Counted from the stretch's first letter, positions 27,301 to 39,214 are shown. The stretch: 64,000 bases of DNA from an uncultured Oscillospiraceae bacterium (GCA_910586535.1 CAJUHS010000001.1:186396-250395); one strand, 5' to 3'. Notes: a model not told the origin generated them from the letters alone. Numbers and translations: made by a program.

Positions 27301-27753
27301 TTAAATCAAATCGGTCGACCAGTTAAGTTCCTGAATCTTAACATTAAGCTTCCGTATCTCTTCGGAAAGCTCGTCGGATTTTTTTTGCAGCTCCCTGACG
27401 CTAACAGTGCTGACAACACGTATTTCCTTGTTGGAGTACCTGTCGGTCTTTGCACTGGCGGATGCAAGGAAATTTCTGAGTATGGAGCTTTTAAGGGACA
27501 GCGTATCCTTGGCAGCTATCATTTCCGTCAGTGATTTTCCATTATGCATGGTCTTGCTGTTGGTAAGATTTATGCGTGAGATCAGTTCTTCCAGCTGACC
27601 TGTGAGACGGTCAAGCTCCCCGAGCAGTTCCGCTGGGTCTTCTGCAGGAGAATCGCCCTCCTGTACCTTAGCGTTTGCTGTAAGACGTTCGCTTAACTGC
27701 GACAGACGTTTTGAGACATCTGCGCGAAGATTTAAAGCTTCCGCAAGTTTCAT
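27301..27753 (-). CDS. DIP1984 family protein
   Basis: 150 residues from ATG 27753 (GAAAGGAG upstream; the in-frame GTG at 27762 is too close to it). The whole length fits the DIP1984 family: MKLAEALNLRADV start, KVQEGDSPAEDPAELL, DRYSNKEIRVVSTV and the NWSTDLI end. Mostly helical, coiled-coil-like, cytoplasmic. Function unknown. Confidence 0.85.
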   Translation of the reverse strand: MKLAEALNLRADVSKRLSQLSERLTANAKVQEGDSPAEDPAELLGELDRLTGQLEELISRINLTNSKTMHNGKSLTEMIAAKDTLSLKSSILRNFLASASAKTDRYSNKEIRVVSTVSVRELQKKSDELSEEIRKLNVKIQELNWSTDLI

Positions 27754-27874
27754 GCGCTTCACTCTCCTTTCAGTGATACAGTTACTGTGTACAGTATAGC
27801 ATTAAGCGAGAAAAAAGTCAATGTTTCCCGCTTTATCGGAAAAATTGATTTTTATGCCTTTTTTTATTATGGTA

Positions 27875-27903
27875 TTGACAAAACCGCTTTTTTCTGGTAT
27901 AAT
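27875..27903 (+). promoter_or_regulatory. consensus promoter of the symporter gene
   Basis: TTGACA (27875-27880), 17 bases, TATAAT (27898-27903). Confidence 0.85.
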
Positions 27904-27968
27904 ATAAATACTTTATCGCTTTAAAGCTTACCAGATTTTATGTAATAAAGCAAAGGAGCTGTTTTTTT

Positions 27969-29558
27969 ATGATCTACGCAATACTTATAGCATATCTGGC
28001 GGTGATGCTTGGTATAGGCGTTTACTGCCGCAAAAAAACTTCGTCGGTATCGGATTTCGTCCTCGGCGGAAGAAGCCTTGGCGGCTGGTTCACGGCATTC
28101 GCATACGGCACATCCTACTTTTCAGCAGTAGTGTTTATCGGCTACGCTGGACAGTTCGGCTGGAGCTACGGGGTTTCTGCCGCATGGATAGGCATAGGAA
28201 ACGCCGTTATCGGCTCAATGCTTGCATGGATGATTTTGGGAAAACGCACCCGAATTATTTCCAAGCACCTTAACGCGTCCACAATGCCGGAATATTTTGA
28301 AAAAAGATATTCCTCAAAGAGCCTGAAAATCGTTTCGGCAATAATCGTTTTCCTGTTCCTCATTCCCTATACCGCCTCGGTCTACAACGGACTTTCCCGC
28401 CTGTTCGGAATGGCGTTCAACATTCCGTATTCCGCGTGCCTCATCGGTATGGCTGTACTTACGGCGGCATACGTTATCCTCGGCGGCTATAAGGCTACTG
28501 CGATAAACGACTTTGTTCAGGGCATAATAATGCTTATAGGCATTGCTGCTGTAGTCATCTGCGTAATAAACGGTCAGGGCGGCTGGGGTGCAGCTCTTGA
28601 TTCTCTCGGAACTATATCGGACAAAGGCGTACCAGAAAACAGTCTGAACAGTCTGTTCGGACCGGACCCCATAAACCTTATCGGGGTGATCATACTTACA
28701 TCTCTCGGCACATGGGGACTTCCCCAGATGGTGCAGAAGTTCTACGCTATAAAGGACAACAAGGCTATCACCCGCGGAACTATAATCTCCACGGTTTTCG
28801 CCCTTGTTGTAGCTGGAGGCTCCTACCTTATGGGAGGCTTCGGAAGACTTTATGGAGCAGCTGACGCGGACACCGCCGCCGCAACGGGACGCACTCTTAT
28901 CGAAACAGGCTCAAACGGAAAGCTTGCCTTTGACTCTATCGTTCCCGCAATGCTCCGTTCGGCTCTGCCTGAGATACTTATAGGAATAGTAGTTGTGCTG
29001 GTGCTGTCGGCTTCAATGTCAACGCTGTCCTCGCTGGTACTCACGTCAAGCTCTACACTTACTATCGACCTTATCAAACCTTTCATGAAAAAGGAAATGG
29101 ACGACAAAAAGCAGGTTTTGGTAATGCGCATTCTTATAGCGGTATTCCTAATAGTATCAGTAATAATCGCGCTCAATCCCAACGCATACATTTCCACGCT
29201 TATGTCTATCTCATGGGGAGCACTGGCGGGAGCTTTCCTTGCTCCGTTCATGTACGGACTTTTCTCACGCAAGGTGACCTCTGCCGCTGTGTGGGCAAGC
29301 TTTGTCACGGGTATCGGCATAACCGTTGTACATATGATAATTTTCAGCCTCGGATTCTTCCCCGAAGCTACGAAAGCGGCGGCTTCCTTAAAGCTTAACA
29401 TGGCTTCCCCTATCAACGCCGGAGCTATTGCAATGATAGTGGGACTTATCGTAGTACCGGTCGTAAGCGCATTTACAAAAGTAAAAAATCCCGAAAAGGT
29501 GAAGGAAATTTTTGCCGACTGCGAAAAACAGCTTGCAACAGATTCCACAGAAAAGTAG
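27969..29558 (+). CDS. sodium:solute symporter (SSS/PutP family)
   Basis: 529 residues with about 13 membrane segments. The SSS hallmark regions are visible: GGRSLGGWFTAFAYGTSYFS, GAIAMIVGLI and the long helix pairs. It imports a small solute with Na+; the substrate (proline, pantothenate, sugar, carboxylate) cannot be told from sequence. AAAGGAG lies ten bases before the ATG. Single gene; spoVT follows 156 bases later with its own leader. Confidence 0.9.
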   Translation: MIYAILIAYLAVMLGIGVYCRKKTSSVSDFVLGGRSLGGWFTAFAYGTSYFSAVVFIGYAGQFGWSYGVSAAWIGIGNAVIGSMLAWMILGKRTRIISKHLNASTMPEYFEKRYSSKSLKIVSAIIVFLFLIPYTASVYNGLSRLFGMAFNIPYSACLIGMAVLTAAYVILGGYKATAINDFVQGIIMLIGIAAVVICVINGQGGWGAALDSLGTISDKGVPENSLNSLFGPDPINLIGVIILTSLGTWGLPQMVQKFYAIKDNKAITRGTIISTVFALVVAGGSYLMGGFGRLYGAADADTAAATGRTLIETGSNGKLAFDSIVPAMLRSALPEILIGIVVVLVLSASMSTLSSLVLTSSSTLTIDLIKPFMKKEMDDKKQVLVMRILIAVFLIVSVIIALNPNAYISTLMSISWGALAGAFLAPFMYGLFSRKVTSAAVWASFVTGIGITVVHMIIFSLGFFPEATKAAASLKLNMASPINAGAIAMIVGLIVVPVVSAFTKVKNPEKVKEIFADCEKQLATDSTEK

Positions 29559-29714
29559 ATTTTATACCCTTTTTATTGGACTCGTATTTTTGGGATAATT
29601 GCCGTAAAATGTCAAAAACAGTTTTAATAATGAAATGTATAATCCAAAATCTCCGTGAAAAACTATTAAAGCAACAAAATTAATGCTATAAAAATTAAAA
29701 CGGAGGAATATAAA

Positions 29715-30257
29715 ATGAAAGCAACGGGTATTGTCAGAAGAATTGACGACCTCGGGCGCGTGGTTATTCCCAAGGAAATAAGACGTACCATGCGTATCCG
29801 CGAGGGAGACCCACTTGAAATCTACACAAGCAACGACGGCGAAGTCATCTTTAAAAAATACAGCGCGATAAATGAAATGGCAGGCTCTGCGGCTCAGGTC
29901 GCTGAGGTCATGACAAAGCTTGCAAACTGTCCAACCGTGGTCTTTGACCGCGATCATGTAGTAGCGGTCGCAGGCGTTCAGAAAAAAGAGTTCAATGAAA
30001 GACGCGTTTCCCAGGCTCTGGAGGAGTACCTTGAAAGCCGCAAGAACTATCTTTACACATCTCATAACGACGCAAAGGTCTTTCCAGTGGAGGGTATCGA
30101 CCGTCCCGCAATAGCCTGCTCGCCCATACTTGCTTCGGGCGATGTTACAGGTGCGGTGGCTTTTCTTGCTCCCAACAACGAAGCTGTGGCAAGCGAAGTT
30201 CAGCAGAACCTTATTCAGGCAGCAGCCCAGTTCCTTGGCAAACAGATCGAAGAATGA
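29715..30257 (+). CDS. spoVT: stage V sporulation protein T (AbrB-type regulator)
   Basis: 180 residues, exactly SpoVT-like. The N-terminal AbrB swapped-hairpin DNA-binding domain has TGIVRRIDDLGRVVIPKEIR. The C-terminal GAF domain (about 55-178) follows. In Bacillus it tunes sigma-G-dependent genes in the forespore. Its presence argues for an endospore-forming ancestry. Strong RBS CGGAGG. Terminator follows at once. Confidence 0.93.
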   Translation: MKATGIVRRIDDLGRVVIPKEIRRTMRIREGDPLEIYTSNDGEVIFKKYSAINEMAGSAAQVAEVMTKLANCPTVVFDRDHVVAVAGVQKKEFNERRVSQALEEYLESRKNYLYTSHNDAKVFPVEGIDRPAIACSPILASGDVTGAVAFLAPNNEAVASEVQQNLIQAAAQFLGKQIEE

Positions 30258-30260
30258 CCA

Positions 30261-30300
30261 AAAACCGGATTCCCCAATCGGGATATCCGGTTTTGTTTTT
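30261..30300 (+). terminator. terminator of spoVT
   Basis: Arms AAAACCGGAT (30261-30270) and ATCCGGTTTT (30285-30294) with an inner TCCC/GGGA pair, then GTTTTTG. Confidence 0.8.
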
Positions 30301-30380
30301 GCATAGTAAGCTTCTAAATTTTGGCAAATTAATATTAAACGGAATCTGCCCCGTCAGAGGCATATCCCGTTTTCTGCAAT

Positions 30381-30827
30381 TTATTTTCTCCTGGACTGAC
30401 TTCTGCGCTTGTTATCAATGACCTTTTTAAGATCTCCCATACGCTCGTCGGAGCTTTGCTTAAATTTATTAAGCATATCCTCAAACGCCGCCTCGGGGGT
30501 CTGCGGAAGCTTTTCCTGCTGTGGCTGCTGCCTTGCGCCGTCGGAACGTCTCGGTCCTCCTCCTCGTTTAAAATCCTTTCGTCCGGGGGGAGTGTCCAGC
30601 GCCTTTTTGATAGAAAGAGATATCTTGCCGTCGTCGTTTACCGCAAGAACTCTTACTTTAACGCTCTGTCCCTCGGTAAGGTGATCCTTTATCTCGCTGA
30701 CAAAGGTGTTCGCCACTTCGCTGATATGTACCATTCCCGTGGTTCCCGGTTCGATCTCCACAAACGCGCCGAATTTTGTAATTCCCGTAACCTTTCCCTC
30801 GTAAATTTTTCCTACATCCAACTGCAT
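30381..30827 (-). CDS. yabR: S1-domain RNA-binding protein, YabR-like
   Basis: 148 residues. An N-terminal S1 domain (1-75: GKIYEGKVTGITKFGAFVEI) and a basic, Gln/Arg-rich tail. YabR/general stress protein 13 family, probably ribosome- or mRNA-associated. Last gene of the yabP-yabQ-divIC-yabR cluster, the order known from Bacillus. The ribosome site GAGAGG is rather far from the ATG. Confidence 0.88.
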   Translation of the reverse strand: MQLDVGKIYEGKVTGITKFGAFVEIEPGTTGMVHISEVANTFVSEIKDHLTEGQSVKVRVLAVNDDGKISLSIKKALDTPPGRKDFKRGGGPRRSDGARQQPQQEKLPQTPEAAFEDMLNKFKQSSDERMGDLKKVIDNKRRSQSRRK

Positions 30828-30905
30828 AAAAAACTTTTTAATCCTCTCGTTTGAATATTTATTTGACCCCGCATGGGGACAATTTCCTTATCATTTTATT
30901 AGGTA

Positions 30906-31274
30906 TTATTTCCCCGCAGTATCGTAAAACCTGCGCTCATTGGGATAGGCGTAGCCCAGAACCTCGACGGCGTAACGTTCCATAAATGCACGCTCGTCCT
31001 CCTCGGAAAGAATACTGAGGTATTCTGCATTCTGCTCCTCAAGCTTTTCTGCCTGCTCGTAAAGAAGATTGAGCTCCTGCTTTTTCTCGGCGATCTCAGC
31101 CTGAGTCATAATTATGGAGGTAACGCAGTACATAACAAAAACGAAGCTTGTAATTGTGATAATAAACCTCATCAGCGGACTTGTCTGTCTTTTATTTATG
31201 CTCAGTCTTTTTTTCCTTACCGCCTGAGCGTTTTTTCTGATTTTTTCAGCTTTGCGGGCTTCAGCCTCGTTCAC
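30906..31274 (-). CDS. divIC: septum formation protein DivIC/FtsB
   Basis: 122 residues beginning with GTG, with GGAGG seven bases upstream inside the yabQ end. Basic cytoplasmic N-terminus, one membrane helix (about 36-55), then a coiled coil rich in E/L/Q (about 58-95) on the outside. It belongs to the DivIC/FtsL/FtsB divisome complex that activates septal cell-wall synthesis. Confidence 0.88.
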   Translation of the reverse strand: MNEAEARKAEKIRKNAQAVRKKRLSINKRQTSPLMRFIITITSFVFVMYCVTSIIMTQAEIAEKKQELNLLYEQAEKLEEQNAEYLSILSEEDERAFMERYAVEVLGYAYPNERRFYDTAGK

Positions 31275-31279
31275 CTATG

Positions 31280-31837
31280 TCACCTCCGACCTTTCTGCCT
31301 GCTGCGCACAAACTGCAAACCCAATTTTGCATTCTTATTATACACCAACCTCGGGACTTTTTGCAAGGGTTTTTTAATACTTCTTTCCGTTTTTTTCGAT
31401 TTTCTATAAATTTGTATAAAAAAGAGGCGGACTTTTTGACATAAATTTTTTAATAATTTTACGATCGGTTCAAATAGTACGGAATATACTTTGCGTAAAA
31501 CTTGTCTTACAGATTCAGCTGTACGCCTTAGGACTCCCGTGATAAGGTTCCCTATTGTAAGTATGTACAGCGCAAACCCCGCCAGCGAACCAAAAAACAT
31601 AAAAAAGCGCAGACTTCCCCCGCATACCGCTGTGGAATAGCAGAATATGCAGAAGCCGTATATAAGCCAGAAAAGCACGTCCTGAACAGCCAGAGGCGTC
31701 CTTTTAGCGGCGGGAGGGAAAAGTATCCTAAACACGCGGAAGACGTCGTACACAATGCCCAGAGCCGCACCAAGAACCACGGACAGCAGAAAAAAAGCGG
31801 TCTGCTGGGATACGGAAAAGAAAGTTTCTATCTGCAA
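31280..31837 (-). CDS. yabQ: spore cortex protein YabQ
   Basis: 185 residues from TTG 31837, chosen because GAGGCGAGGTGAG lies just before it and the protein then starts like YabQ (LQIETFFSVSQQTAFF). The longer frame from 31918 would overlap all of the yabP end. Three or four membrane helices lie in the first 115 residues, followed by a basic tail. In Bacillus it goes to the outer forespore membrane and is needed for cortex synthesis. Confidence 0.85.
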   Translation of the reverse strand: MQIETFFSVSQQTAFFLLSVVLGAALGIVYDVFRVFRILFPPAAKRTPLAVQDVLFWLIYGFCIFCYSTAVCGGSLRFFMFFGSLAGFALYILTIGNLITGVLRRTAESVRQVLRKVYSVLFEPIVKLLKNLCQKVRLFFIQIYRKSKKTERSIKKPLQKVPRLVYNKNAKLGLQFVRSRQKGRR

Positions 31838-31856
31838 AAGCTCACCTCGCCTCTTA

Positions 31857-32153
31857 TCAGCGGAAAATTTTCCCGACAAAGGACAGCGGAGAACGGCGGT
31901 CGGGATCGCCGTATACAATACTTTTTATTTCACCCTCAATGTTCATCTCGCCGCTTTCGACCGAGAGGTCGTTTACGTGCAGATCGCTGCCGCGGACGGT
32001 CAGCTCACCCATCGTGGTGTACAGCAGCACTGTGTTTTCATCGAAGCTGTCCACGTCAGTAACGCCGGAAACGGACATTTTTTTGCGTCCCTCAAGAATA
32101 ATATTGTGTATGCTGTTCTGAACCTGAGTTTTTTTGTTTACTTCATTCATCAT
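31857..32153 (-). CDS. yabP: sporulation protein YabP
   Basis: 98 residues of the YabP/YqfC fold: HNIILEGRKKMSVSGVTDV and LLYTTMGELTVRG are typical. AAAGGAG precedes an ATG-ATG start. First gene of the sporulation-linked cluster; partner of yabQ. Confidence 0.9.
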   Translation of the reverse strand: MMNEVNKKTQVQNSIHNIILEGRKKMSVSGVTDVDSFDENTVLLYTTMGELTVRGSDLHVNDLSVESGEMNIEGEIKSIVYGDPDRRSPLSFVGKIFR

Positions 32154-32243
32154 AAGCGCTCCTTTATATTGTTGTTATCCGAATTTCCCGCAGCCCTGCG
32201 GACTGATCAAAGATCAAACTGCTTAATTATATGCTTTGTCCCG

Positions 32244-32281
32244 AAAAAAAAGAACGTCCCCCGCCTATGTGACGGGGAACG
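32244..32281 (-). terminator. terminator of guaB
   Basis: Nine-base arms (32255-32263 and 32273-32281) on the minus strand, followed by a run of eight T. Confidence 0.85.
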
Positions 32282-32294
32282 CCGAAATGCTTGG

Positions 32295-33852
<1,558 letters not shown>

Positions 33853-33949
33853 TAGAATTTCCGCAAATTCCGGTATAAAAAAAAGCTGTTAATCCGACAA
33901 ACTTTTTGTGCATTTTTTCGTATTAAAAAAAGCTGTATTCGACCGTTGG

Positions 33950-35122
33950 TCAAGCAATCTTTCCGCTGTCTTTCAGAAGCTTGTAAAGCATGGGCTCAAA
34001 GGAAAATTCCTTCATAAGGTTTTTCACCTCGTCCAGATATTTTTCTTTGCCCTTTACGGTACCGCCGCGCTTTACCGCCCGAATCAGAATATTTTTCGGA
34101 GTATGCTCAAAGTCAACAAATTCAAGAAGCTGGGTCTTATAGCCGCAGTATTCGAGCAGGTTTGCCCGCACCGCGTCCGTACAGAGTGCGGCGGTACGTT
34201 CCTTTATAATGCCGTACCGCGTAAGAATCGAAAGCTTGCCGGACTTCATCTGACCGTTAAGCTCGTGCTGACAGCACGGTACTGAGAATATCATGTCCGC
34301 GCCCCGCATGACCGCGTTGTGCAGAGCGAAATCCGTGGCAGTATCGCAGGCATGGAGCGTTACCACCATATCAGCCTTTCCCTGCTCAGAGGCATTGCCG
34401 ATGTCCCCAACCTCAAATCGAAGACTTTTGTAGCCGTATCTTTCCGCAGCTGCATTGCAGTTTCTGATAACGTCTGCTTTCAGATCGAGACCCAGCATTT
34501 CCGTTTCAATGCCGAGTATCTCTGTAAAGTAATGGTACAGCACAAAGGTCAGATAAGACTTTCCGCAGCCGAAATCTATGACTTTCAGAGACTTGCCGCC
34601 TTTCTCAAAACCACGTTCTTTCAGAGCGTCGCCGATAATTTCCGCAAAACGGTTTATCTGGCGGAACTTTCCGTACATAGGCTTTGCAACCCTGCCTTCC
34701 TTGGTAAAGACGCCCATATCCACCAGCGCGGGAAACGGCTTGTCCTCGGGGATAATATAATTTTTCACCTTGTTATGGGACAGCTCTGCTTTAGGTGCAG
34801 AGCCCTGCAAACGTTTTTTACCAAGCGAAACAGCACCTTTTTTGGACACCATAAGATTGTATTCAAACGTGTTTCCCCATGAATTAAGCTGCTTCCAGCC
34901 CTGCTCCAAAAGCTTTCCGCAGCAGCTTTTGACAGCCTCGCCGTTGGGCAGGTTTTCGTGAAAGACTTGCTTTTCCGTGTATTTTTCCGCCTGATACCCG
35001 CGTTCCTTTTTAAGAAGGTTTATTTTAATATACTCACAGTCTTTAGGCGGTTTGCTGACGACTATTTTAAAGGGACTGTCCGATTCAAAAATATTATCAA
35101 TATACGATGAAAATTCGTTCAT
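33950..35122 (-). CDS. class I SAM-dependent methyltransferase
   Basis: 390 residues if begun at ATG 35122; an ORF extension to 35203 is open but reads poorly. The Rossmann core has VIDFGCGKSYLTFVLYHY (SAM-binding motif I, about residue 185) and later VVTLHACDTATDFAL and PCCQHE, which fit the Methyltransf_32 group. The N-terminal 150 residues carry no known motif. The target molecule is unknown; an RNA is one possibility. Single gene. Confidence 0.8.
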   Translation of the reverse strand: MNEFSSYIDNIFESDSPFKIVVSKPPKDCEYIKINLLKKERGYQAEKYTEKQVFHENLPNGEAVKSCCGKLLEQGWKQLNSWGNTFEYNLMVSKKGAVSLGKKRLQGSAPKAELSHNKVKNYIIPEDKPFPALVDMGVFTKEGRVAKPMYGKFRQINRFAEIIGDALKERGFEKGGKSLKVIDFGCGKSYLTFVLYHYFTEILGIETEMLGLDLKADVIRNCNAAAERYGYKSLRFEVGDIGNASEQGKADMVVTLHACDTATDFALHNAVMRGADMIFSVPCCQHELNGQMKSGKLSILTRYGIIKERTAALCTDAVRANLLEYCGYKTQLLEFVDFEHTPKNILIRAVKRGGTVKGKEKYLDEVKNLMKEFSFEPMLYKLLKDSGKIA

Positions 35123-35305
35123 ATTTACTGTTATTTCCACAGCAGGGAAATGCGTCCTCCTTTCAGGCGGGAACTTGCAGTCCGAACACCTCTTGACGGT
35201 CACGGCTGCAACGGATATGCTTTACTCTTTTCGTATACCGTATCCATAAAATACGGTATACGAAGAAAACATCTTGAAATATACAGTTGTGTCAGCGAAC
35301 CATTA

Positions 35306-36571
35306 TTATTCGTACCTCAGAGCCTCGATAGGATCGAGCTTCGCGGCGCGGTTTGCAGGGTAGTAGCCGAAGAAAATTCCTATCGCCATGGAGAACGACA
35401 CCGCAAGCACCATTGCTCCGGCGGAGGGCGGAGCCACAGTTCCGACGATGATACCCGCAACGTTTCCAAGCAGGATACCGCCGATTATTCCGATAAATCC
35501 GCCTATCAGACAGATTATTATGGACTCGATGATAAACTGGCTCCGTATCGCCGAATTGGGCGCGCCCAGAGCCTTGCGGACTCCTATCTCACGTGTACGC
35601 TCCGTTACCGAAACCAGCATGATGTTCATAACGCCTATGCCTCCTACGATAAGGGAGATTCCCGCAATTATGGAAATTACCATGGAAACTATTCCCATGA
35701 CTTGATCCATCATCGCCATTTCGGCTTCTCCAGTCATATAGCGTATCTCTATGCTGTCGTTGTCGCGGTAGTATCGACCGTTCATGTAGTCGCGCACTCT
35801 TTCGCAGAAATCCGTAGGGTCAACGCCGTCGTTTACGAGAGCGTAGTACACGAAAAAGGTCTCTTCGCTCCTGCCGTAGATTTTGGTCAGCGCCCTGTAC
35901 GGAACGTAAATGTCCGTAGACCAGTCCGCAGCCGTGGTGTTCAGGGAGTTCATTGCGCTCATCATGGCGGTCATCTTCGTTTCAAAAACGCCGATAACGG
36001 TAAAATCGTAGCTCTGTCCCAGAAATTTTACTGAAAGCCGCTGTCCCAGGGCTTCTTTTATCCCGCCGTAAAGCTTTAACGCCTGCTTTTCGCCGATAAC
36101 GCAAACGTGCGCACCCTTGGCAAGGTCTTTGTCGTTTATGTACCGTCCGGCGATTATCTCGTCCGACGTGCGGGAGATATAGCCGGGATTTACGCCGTTT
36201 ATAAAAACGTCAAGGTCTTCACGGTTAAATTTTACCTTTCCGCTTTCGTATCCGCCGCTGATTACAATATCCTGAATATCGTCAGCAAAACGCTTTGATA
36301 CGTTTTCTATCATTTCCTCGGTTATCAGATCCTCGGTCATATAGTAGTCGCGCACATAGTCGGGCTTCATTGATATCTGGAAAGCTACAAGCTTTGAGCC
36401 TCCCTGTGAGTTAAGCGTGTCGGTAAGGCTTTTACGCAGAATGTTGCCCAGCGTGGTTATCATTATAATTGAACTGATACCGATGATGATTCCCAGCATG
36501 GTGAGTATAGCTCTCATTTTGTTGGACTTCAGTGAGGCAAGCGCCATTTTGATGTTTTCAAAAAGATTCAT
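35306..36571 (-). CDS. ABC transporter permease, MacB/FtsX type
   Basis: 421 residues: N-terminal membrane helix with the [15 protein letters not shown] motif (about 20-45), a large extracytoplasmic MacB_PCD domain (about 45-265), then three C-terminal helices with [14 protein letters not shown] between them. These features define MacB-type mechanotransmission permeases. Overlaps the ATPase gene by four bases (ATGA). Works with the ATPase and the HlyD-like adaptor upstream to export a peptide, drug or lipid. Confidence 0.92.
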   Translation of the reverse strand: MNLFENIKMALASLKSNKMRAILTMLGIIIGISSIIMITTLGNILRKSLTDTLNSQGGSKLVAFQISMKPDYVRDYYMTEDLITEEMIENVSKRFADDIQDIVISGGYESGKVKFNREDLDVFINGVNPGYISRTSDEIIAGRYINDKDLAKGAHVCVIGEKQALKLYGGIKEALGQRLSVKFLGQSYDFTVIGVFETKMTAMMSAMNSLNTTAADWSTDIYVPYRALTKIYGRSEETFFVYYALVNDGVDPTDFCERVRDYMNGRYYRDNDSIEIRYMTGEAEMAMMDQVMGIVSMVISIIAGISLIVGGIGVMNIMLVSVTERTREIGVRKALGAPNSAIRSQFIIESIIICLIGGFIGIIGGILLGNVAGIIVGTVAPPSAGAMVLAVSFSMAIGIFFGYYPANRAAKLDPIEALRYE

Positions 36572-37287
36572 TCTGCGGCACCTCCGTTCTGTTCGTTGAG
36601 TATTCTGTCGCTCACGATAGAGCCGTCCGAAAGGGTGATAACTCTGTCGGTCTCTTCGGCAAGGTCGGGGTTGTGTGTGATGAGGACGATAGTTTTGCCC
36701 TGCTCCTTATGAAGCTTGTGGAAGATGTCCATAACAAGCCGTCCCGTTTTGGAGTCCAGCGCACCTGTAGGCTCGTCGGCAAGAATTATGGCGGGATCGT
36801 TCGCCATTGCCCTTGCGATAGCCACTCTCTGCTTCTGACCGCCCGAAAGCTCGTTGGGCATATGTCCCGCTCTGTCGGACATTTCAACCAGTTCGAGGAG
36901 TTCTTTCGCCCGCCTTGCCCGTTCCCTGGAGGACACTCCAGCGTACAGCATTGGCAGTTCCACATTTTTGAGCGCGGACGTTCTTGCAATAAGGTTAAAG
37001 GTCTGGAAAACAAAGCCTATCTTTTTGTTGCGTATGCTTGAAAGCTCGTTGTCGTCTATTTTAGTAATATCTATGCCGTCAAGACTGTAGTGTCCCGCGG
37101 TCTGCCTGTCAAGGGCGCCCACAATGTTCATCAGAGTAGACTTTCCAGAACCTGACGCGCCGACTATGGATACGAACTGTCCCTCCGGAACGGAGATATT
37201 CAGCCCGTGAAGTATCTCCAGCTCGTTGGGAGTACCGATATAGAAACTCTTGACAATGCCTTTCATATCAATGATAGTTTTACTCAT
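36568..37287 (-). CDS. ABC transporter ATP-binding protein, MacB/LolD type
   Basis: 239 residues. Walker [14 protein letters not shown], signature [14 protein letters not shown], Walker [14 protein letters not shown] and the switch His (LITHNPD) are all intact. Middle gene of the adaptor-ATPase-permease operon. Confidence 0.94.
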   Translation of the reverse strand: MSKTIIDMKGIVKSFYIGTPNELEILHGLNISVPEGQFVSIVGASGSGKSTLMNIVGALDRQTAGHYSLDGIDITKIDDNELSSIRNKKIGFVFQTFNLIARTSALKNVELPMLYAGVSSRERARRAKELLELVEMSDRAGHMPNELSGGQKQRVAIARAMANDPAIILADEPTGALDSKTGRLVMDIFHKLHKEQGKTIVLITHNPDLAEETDRVITLSDGSIVSDRILNEQNGGAAE

Positions 37288-37298
37288 GCCCGTGTCAC

Positions 37299-39170
37299 CT
37301 ACTCTGCTGCCGTCTCGCCGCCGTCCGTTTCGGCAGCCTCGGGTTCTTCATTTACCATAACGACTGCACCGTCGGAAAGCAGGGTCGTGTCGGTGAGAAC
37401 AAGCATACCTGCTTTAAGCTCGCTTGAAATCACTTCTATCTCATAATCCGTTTCCAGACCTATCTGCACACGAACAAGCCTTGCTCTCCATATGCCGTCA
37501 TCTCCTTTTTCCGCTATGTAGACCGCATCGTTACCATTCTCATCTGTTGTGAGGGAATCATATGTAACCGTAAGAACGTTTTCCTTGCGCTCGCTGACAA
37601 TATCCACCTTTGCGCTCATGCCCACGCGGAGATTTCCGTCCTCTCCGTCCACCTCGGTCTCAATCTTGTAGTTTACGCCTGTATTTGATGCGGACGCGTC
37701 CGATGTCGGAGCAACGGTTATTACCTTTCCGCCATACTCCGTACCGTCAAGAGCGTCGCATCTTACTGTGGCGCTCATACCCTCGCTTACATAGGAAATG
37801 TCGTACTCGCCTACATAGGAGCTTATTCTCAGGTCGTTAAGGTCTTCGATAACGAACAGCGGGCCCTCGGCAATAAGCCCTTCCTCAGCGCGGACAGAAG
37901 TTATAATACCGTCGCATGGAGCGGTTACTACAGCGTATTCAAGCTTATCCTTAAGGTTCTGGAGTATTATCACCTGCGGATCGTTGAGTCCAGAAATAGT
38001 GCGCTGCTGCTCCGCCTGTTTTTTCAGAGATGACAGCTCGGATTCCACCTGCTTTACTGCGTTTTCGTAGTCCTTTTTGGCAGTTTCGAGAGCGTCCTCC
38101 GCGTTTTTCACCGCAATGCCGTAGCTTTCCTCGGTATCGCTGCTCTGGTTTTTAATGTTGTCCAGATCGGCAACAGCCTTGTCGTATGCCATTTTGGCGT
38201 TATCCATAGCAATTTCAGCGCTGTCCCTTGCGGCTTCCAACCCCTCTATCAAAGATTCAAGCTGATTTTCGGCAGTCTCTATCTGCTTTTTGAGGTTCTC
38301 CTTGTCATATTTGTTCTTTATCGTTTCGTACTCCTGCTTTGCTGCAGTGTATGCTTCCTGAAACTCTTCAAGACTGCTTGTTCCGCTTCCGTCGCTCATA
38401 TTTTCTTTTGCGGATATAAAGTTGCCTTTGGCAGTATTGTAATTTGAGTAAGCAGTTTCAAGCTCCTTATTGTACAAACCGTTTTCCACGATCTTTAAAC
38501 ATTCCTTATATTCGTCCGCCGACTCGGAGGCCGCTCTTACATTGGCAGGATAATTTTCAGGTTCAAGCTCTTTTACAGCCTTGTCGTAAGCTTTTACAGC
38601 GTTGTCGTAGTTAGCCTTTGCGCTCTCTGCGTTTGTTTCTGCGGATTGAATGTTCACCGGCAGCGACGAACTCAGCCCGAGCTTTTCCTGACGTTTAGCG
38701 TCCTCAAGAGCTTTTTCAGCCTGGTCGATACCCTTTTGTGCGCTGACCAAAACGGAGTTTTCCCCGTTTTGGTAATTTTCCAAAGCTTCGGTGTAGCGCT
38801 CTTCCGCTTCGGAAAGATTGTAGTCGGAGTTTATTCCGCTGTTTTCGACGGAAGCCTGCTGCTGAAGTATCTGCTGCTGAAGGTCGTCGGTATTTATAGT
38901 ACAAAGCACATCTCCTTTTTTTACTGAATCGCCCACGGAAACGCTTACGGTTTCAACGGGGTATACTAATTTAGAATATACCTTTCTGCTTTCTGCGCTC
39001 TGAACCGTTCCTCCGACGGAAATGGTGTTTTCAAGCGTTTTAAGCTGAATTTCGGAGGTTTCCGCATAAGATACCGATGAAGCTGAACTGCTCAGCGCGG
39101 CAACGGCTGCTCCTATTGCGGCGATACCCGCAATTATCGAAACAGGAATAATTATCTTTCTGGCTTTCAT
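37299..39170 (-). CDS. HlyD-family efflux adaptor with long coiled coil
   Basis: 623 residues, longer than the usual 350-450. One N-terminal membrane helix (about 5-27), a split biotinyl-lipoyl domain, and an extended Ala/Glu/Lys-rich coiled coil (about 100-405), then beta-barrel domains and an acidic C-terminus. In Gram-positives such adaptors extend from the membrane into the wall and pair with MacB-type transporters. First gene of the operon; promoter at 39215. Confidence 0.9.
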   Translation of the reverse strand: MKARKIIIPVSIIAGIAAIGAAVAALSSSASSVSYAETSEIQLKTLENTISVGGTVQSAESRKVYSKLVYPVETVSVSVGDSVKKGDVLCTINTDDLQQQILQQQASVENSGINSDYNLSEAEERYTEALENYQNGENSVLVSAQKGIDQAEKALEDAKRQEKLGLSSSLPVNIQSAETNAESAKANYDNAVKAYDKAVKELEPENYPANVRAASESADEYKECLKIVENGLYNKELETAYSNYNTAKGNFISAKENMSDGSGTSSLEEFQEAYTAAKQEYETIKNKYDKENLKKQIETAENQLESLIEGLEAARDSAEIAMDNAKMAYDKAVADLDNIKNQSSDTEESYGIAVKNAEDALETAKKDYENAVKQVESELSSLKKQAEQQRTISGLNDPQVIILQNLKDKLEYAVVTAPCDGIITSVRAEEGLIAEGPLFVIEDLNDLRISSYVGEYDISYVSEGMSATVRCDALDGTEYGGKVITVAPTSDASASNTGVNYKIETEVDGEDGNLRVGMSAKVDIVSERKENVLTVTYDSLTTDENGNDAVYIAEKGDDGIWRARLVRVQIGLETDYEIEVISSELKAGMLVLTDTTLLSDGAVVMVNEEPEAAETDGGETAAE

Positions 39171-39214
39171 AATATTTGTCCTTTCTTTATTTAGAGTTTA
39201 ATATTATACATAAT

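Noticed and set aside
33890..33950. possible terminator behind the methyltransferase gene
   Set aside because: The stem is short and bulged (GACC/GGTC) with a distant T-run; not convincing.
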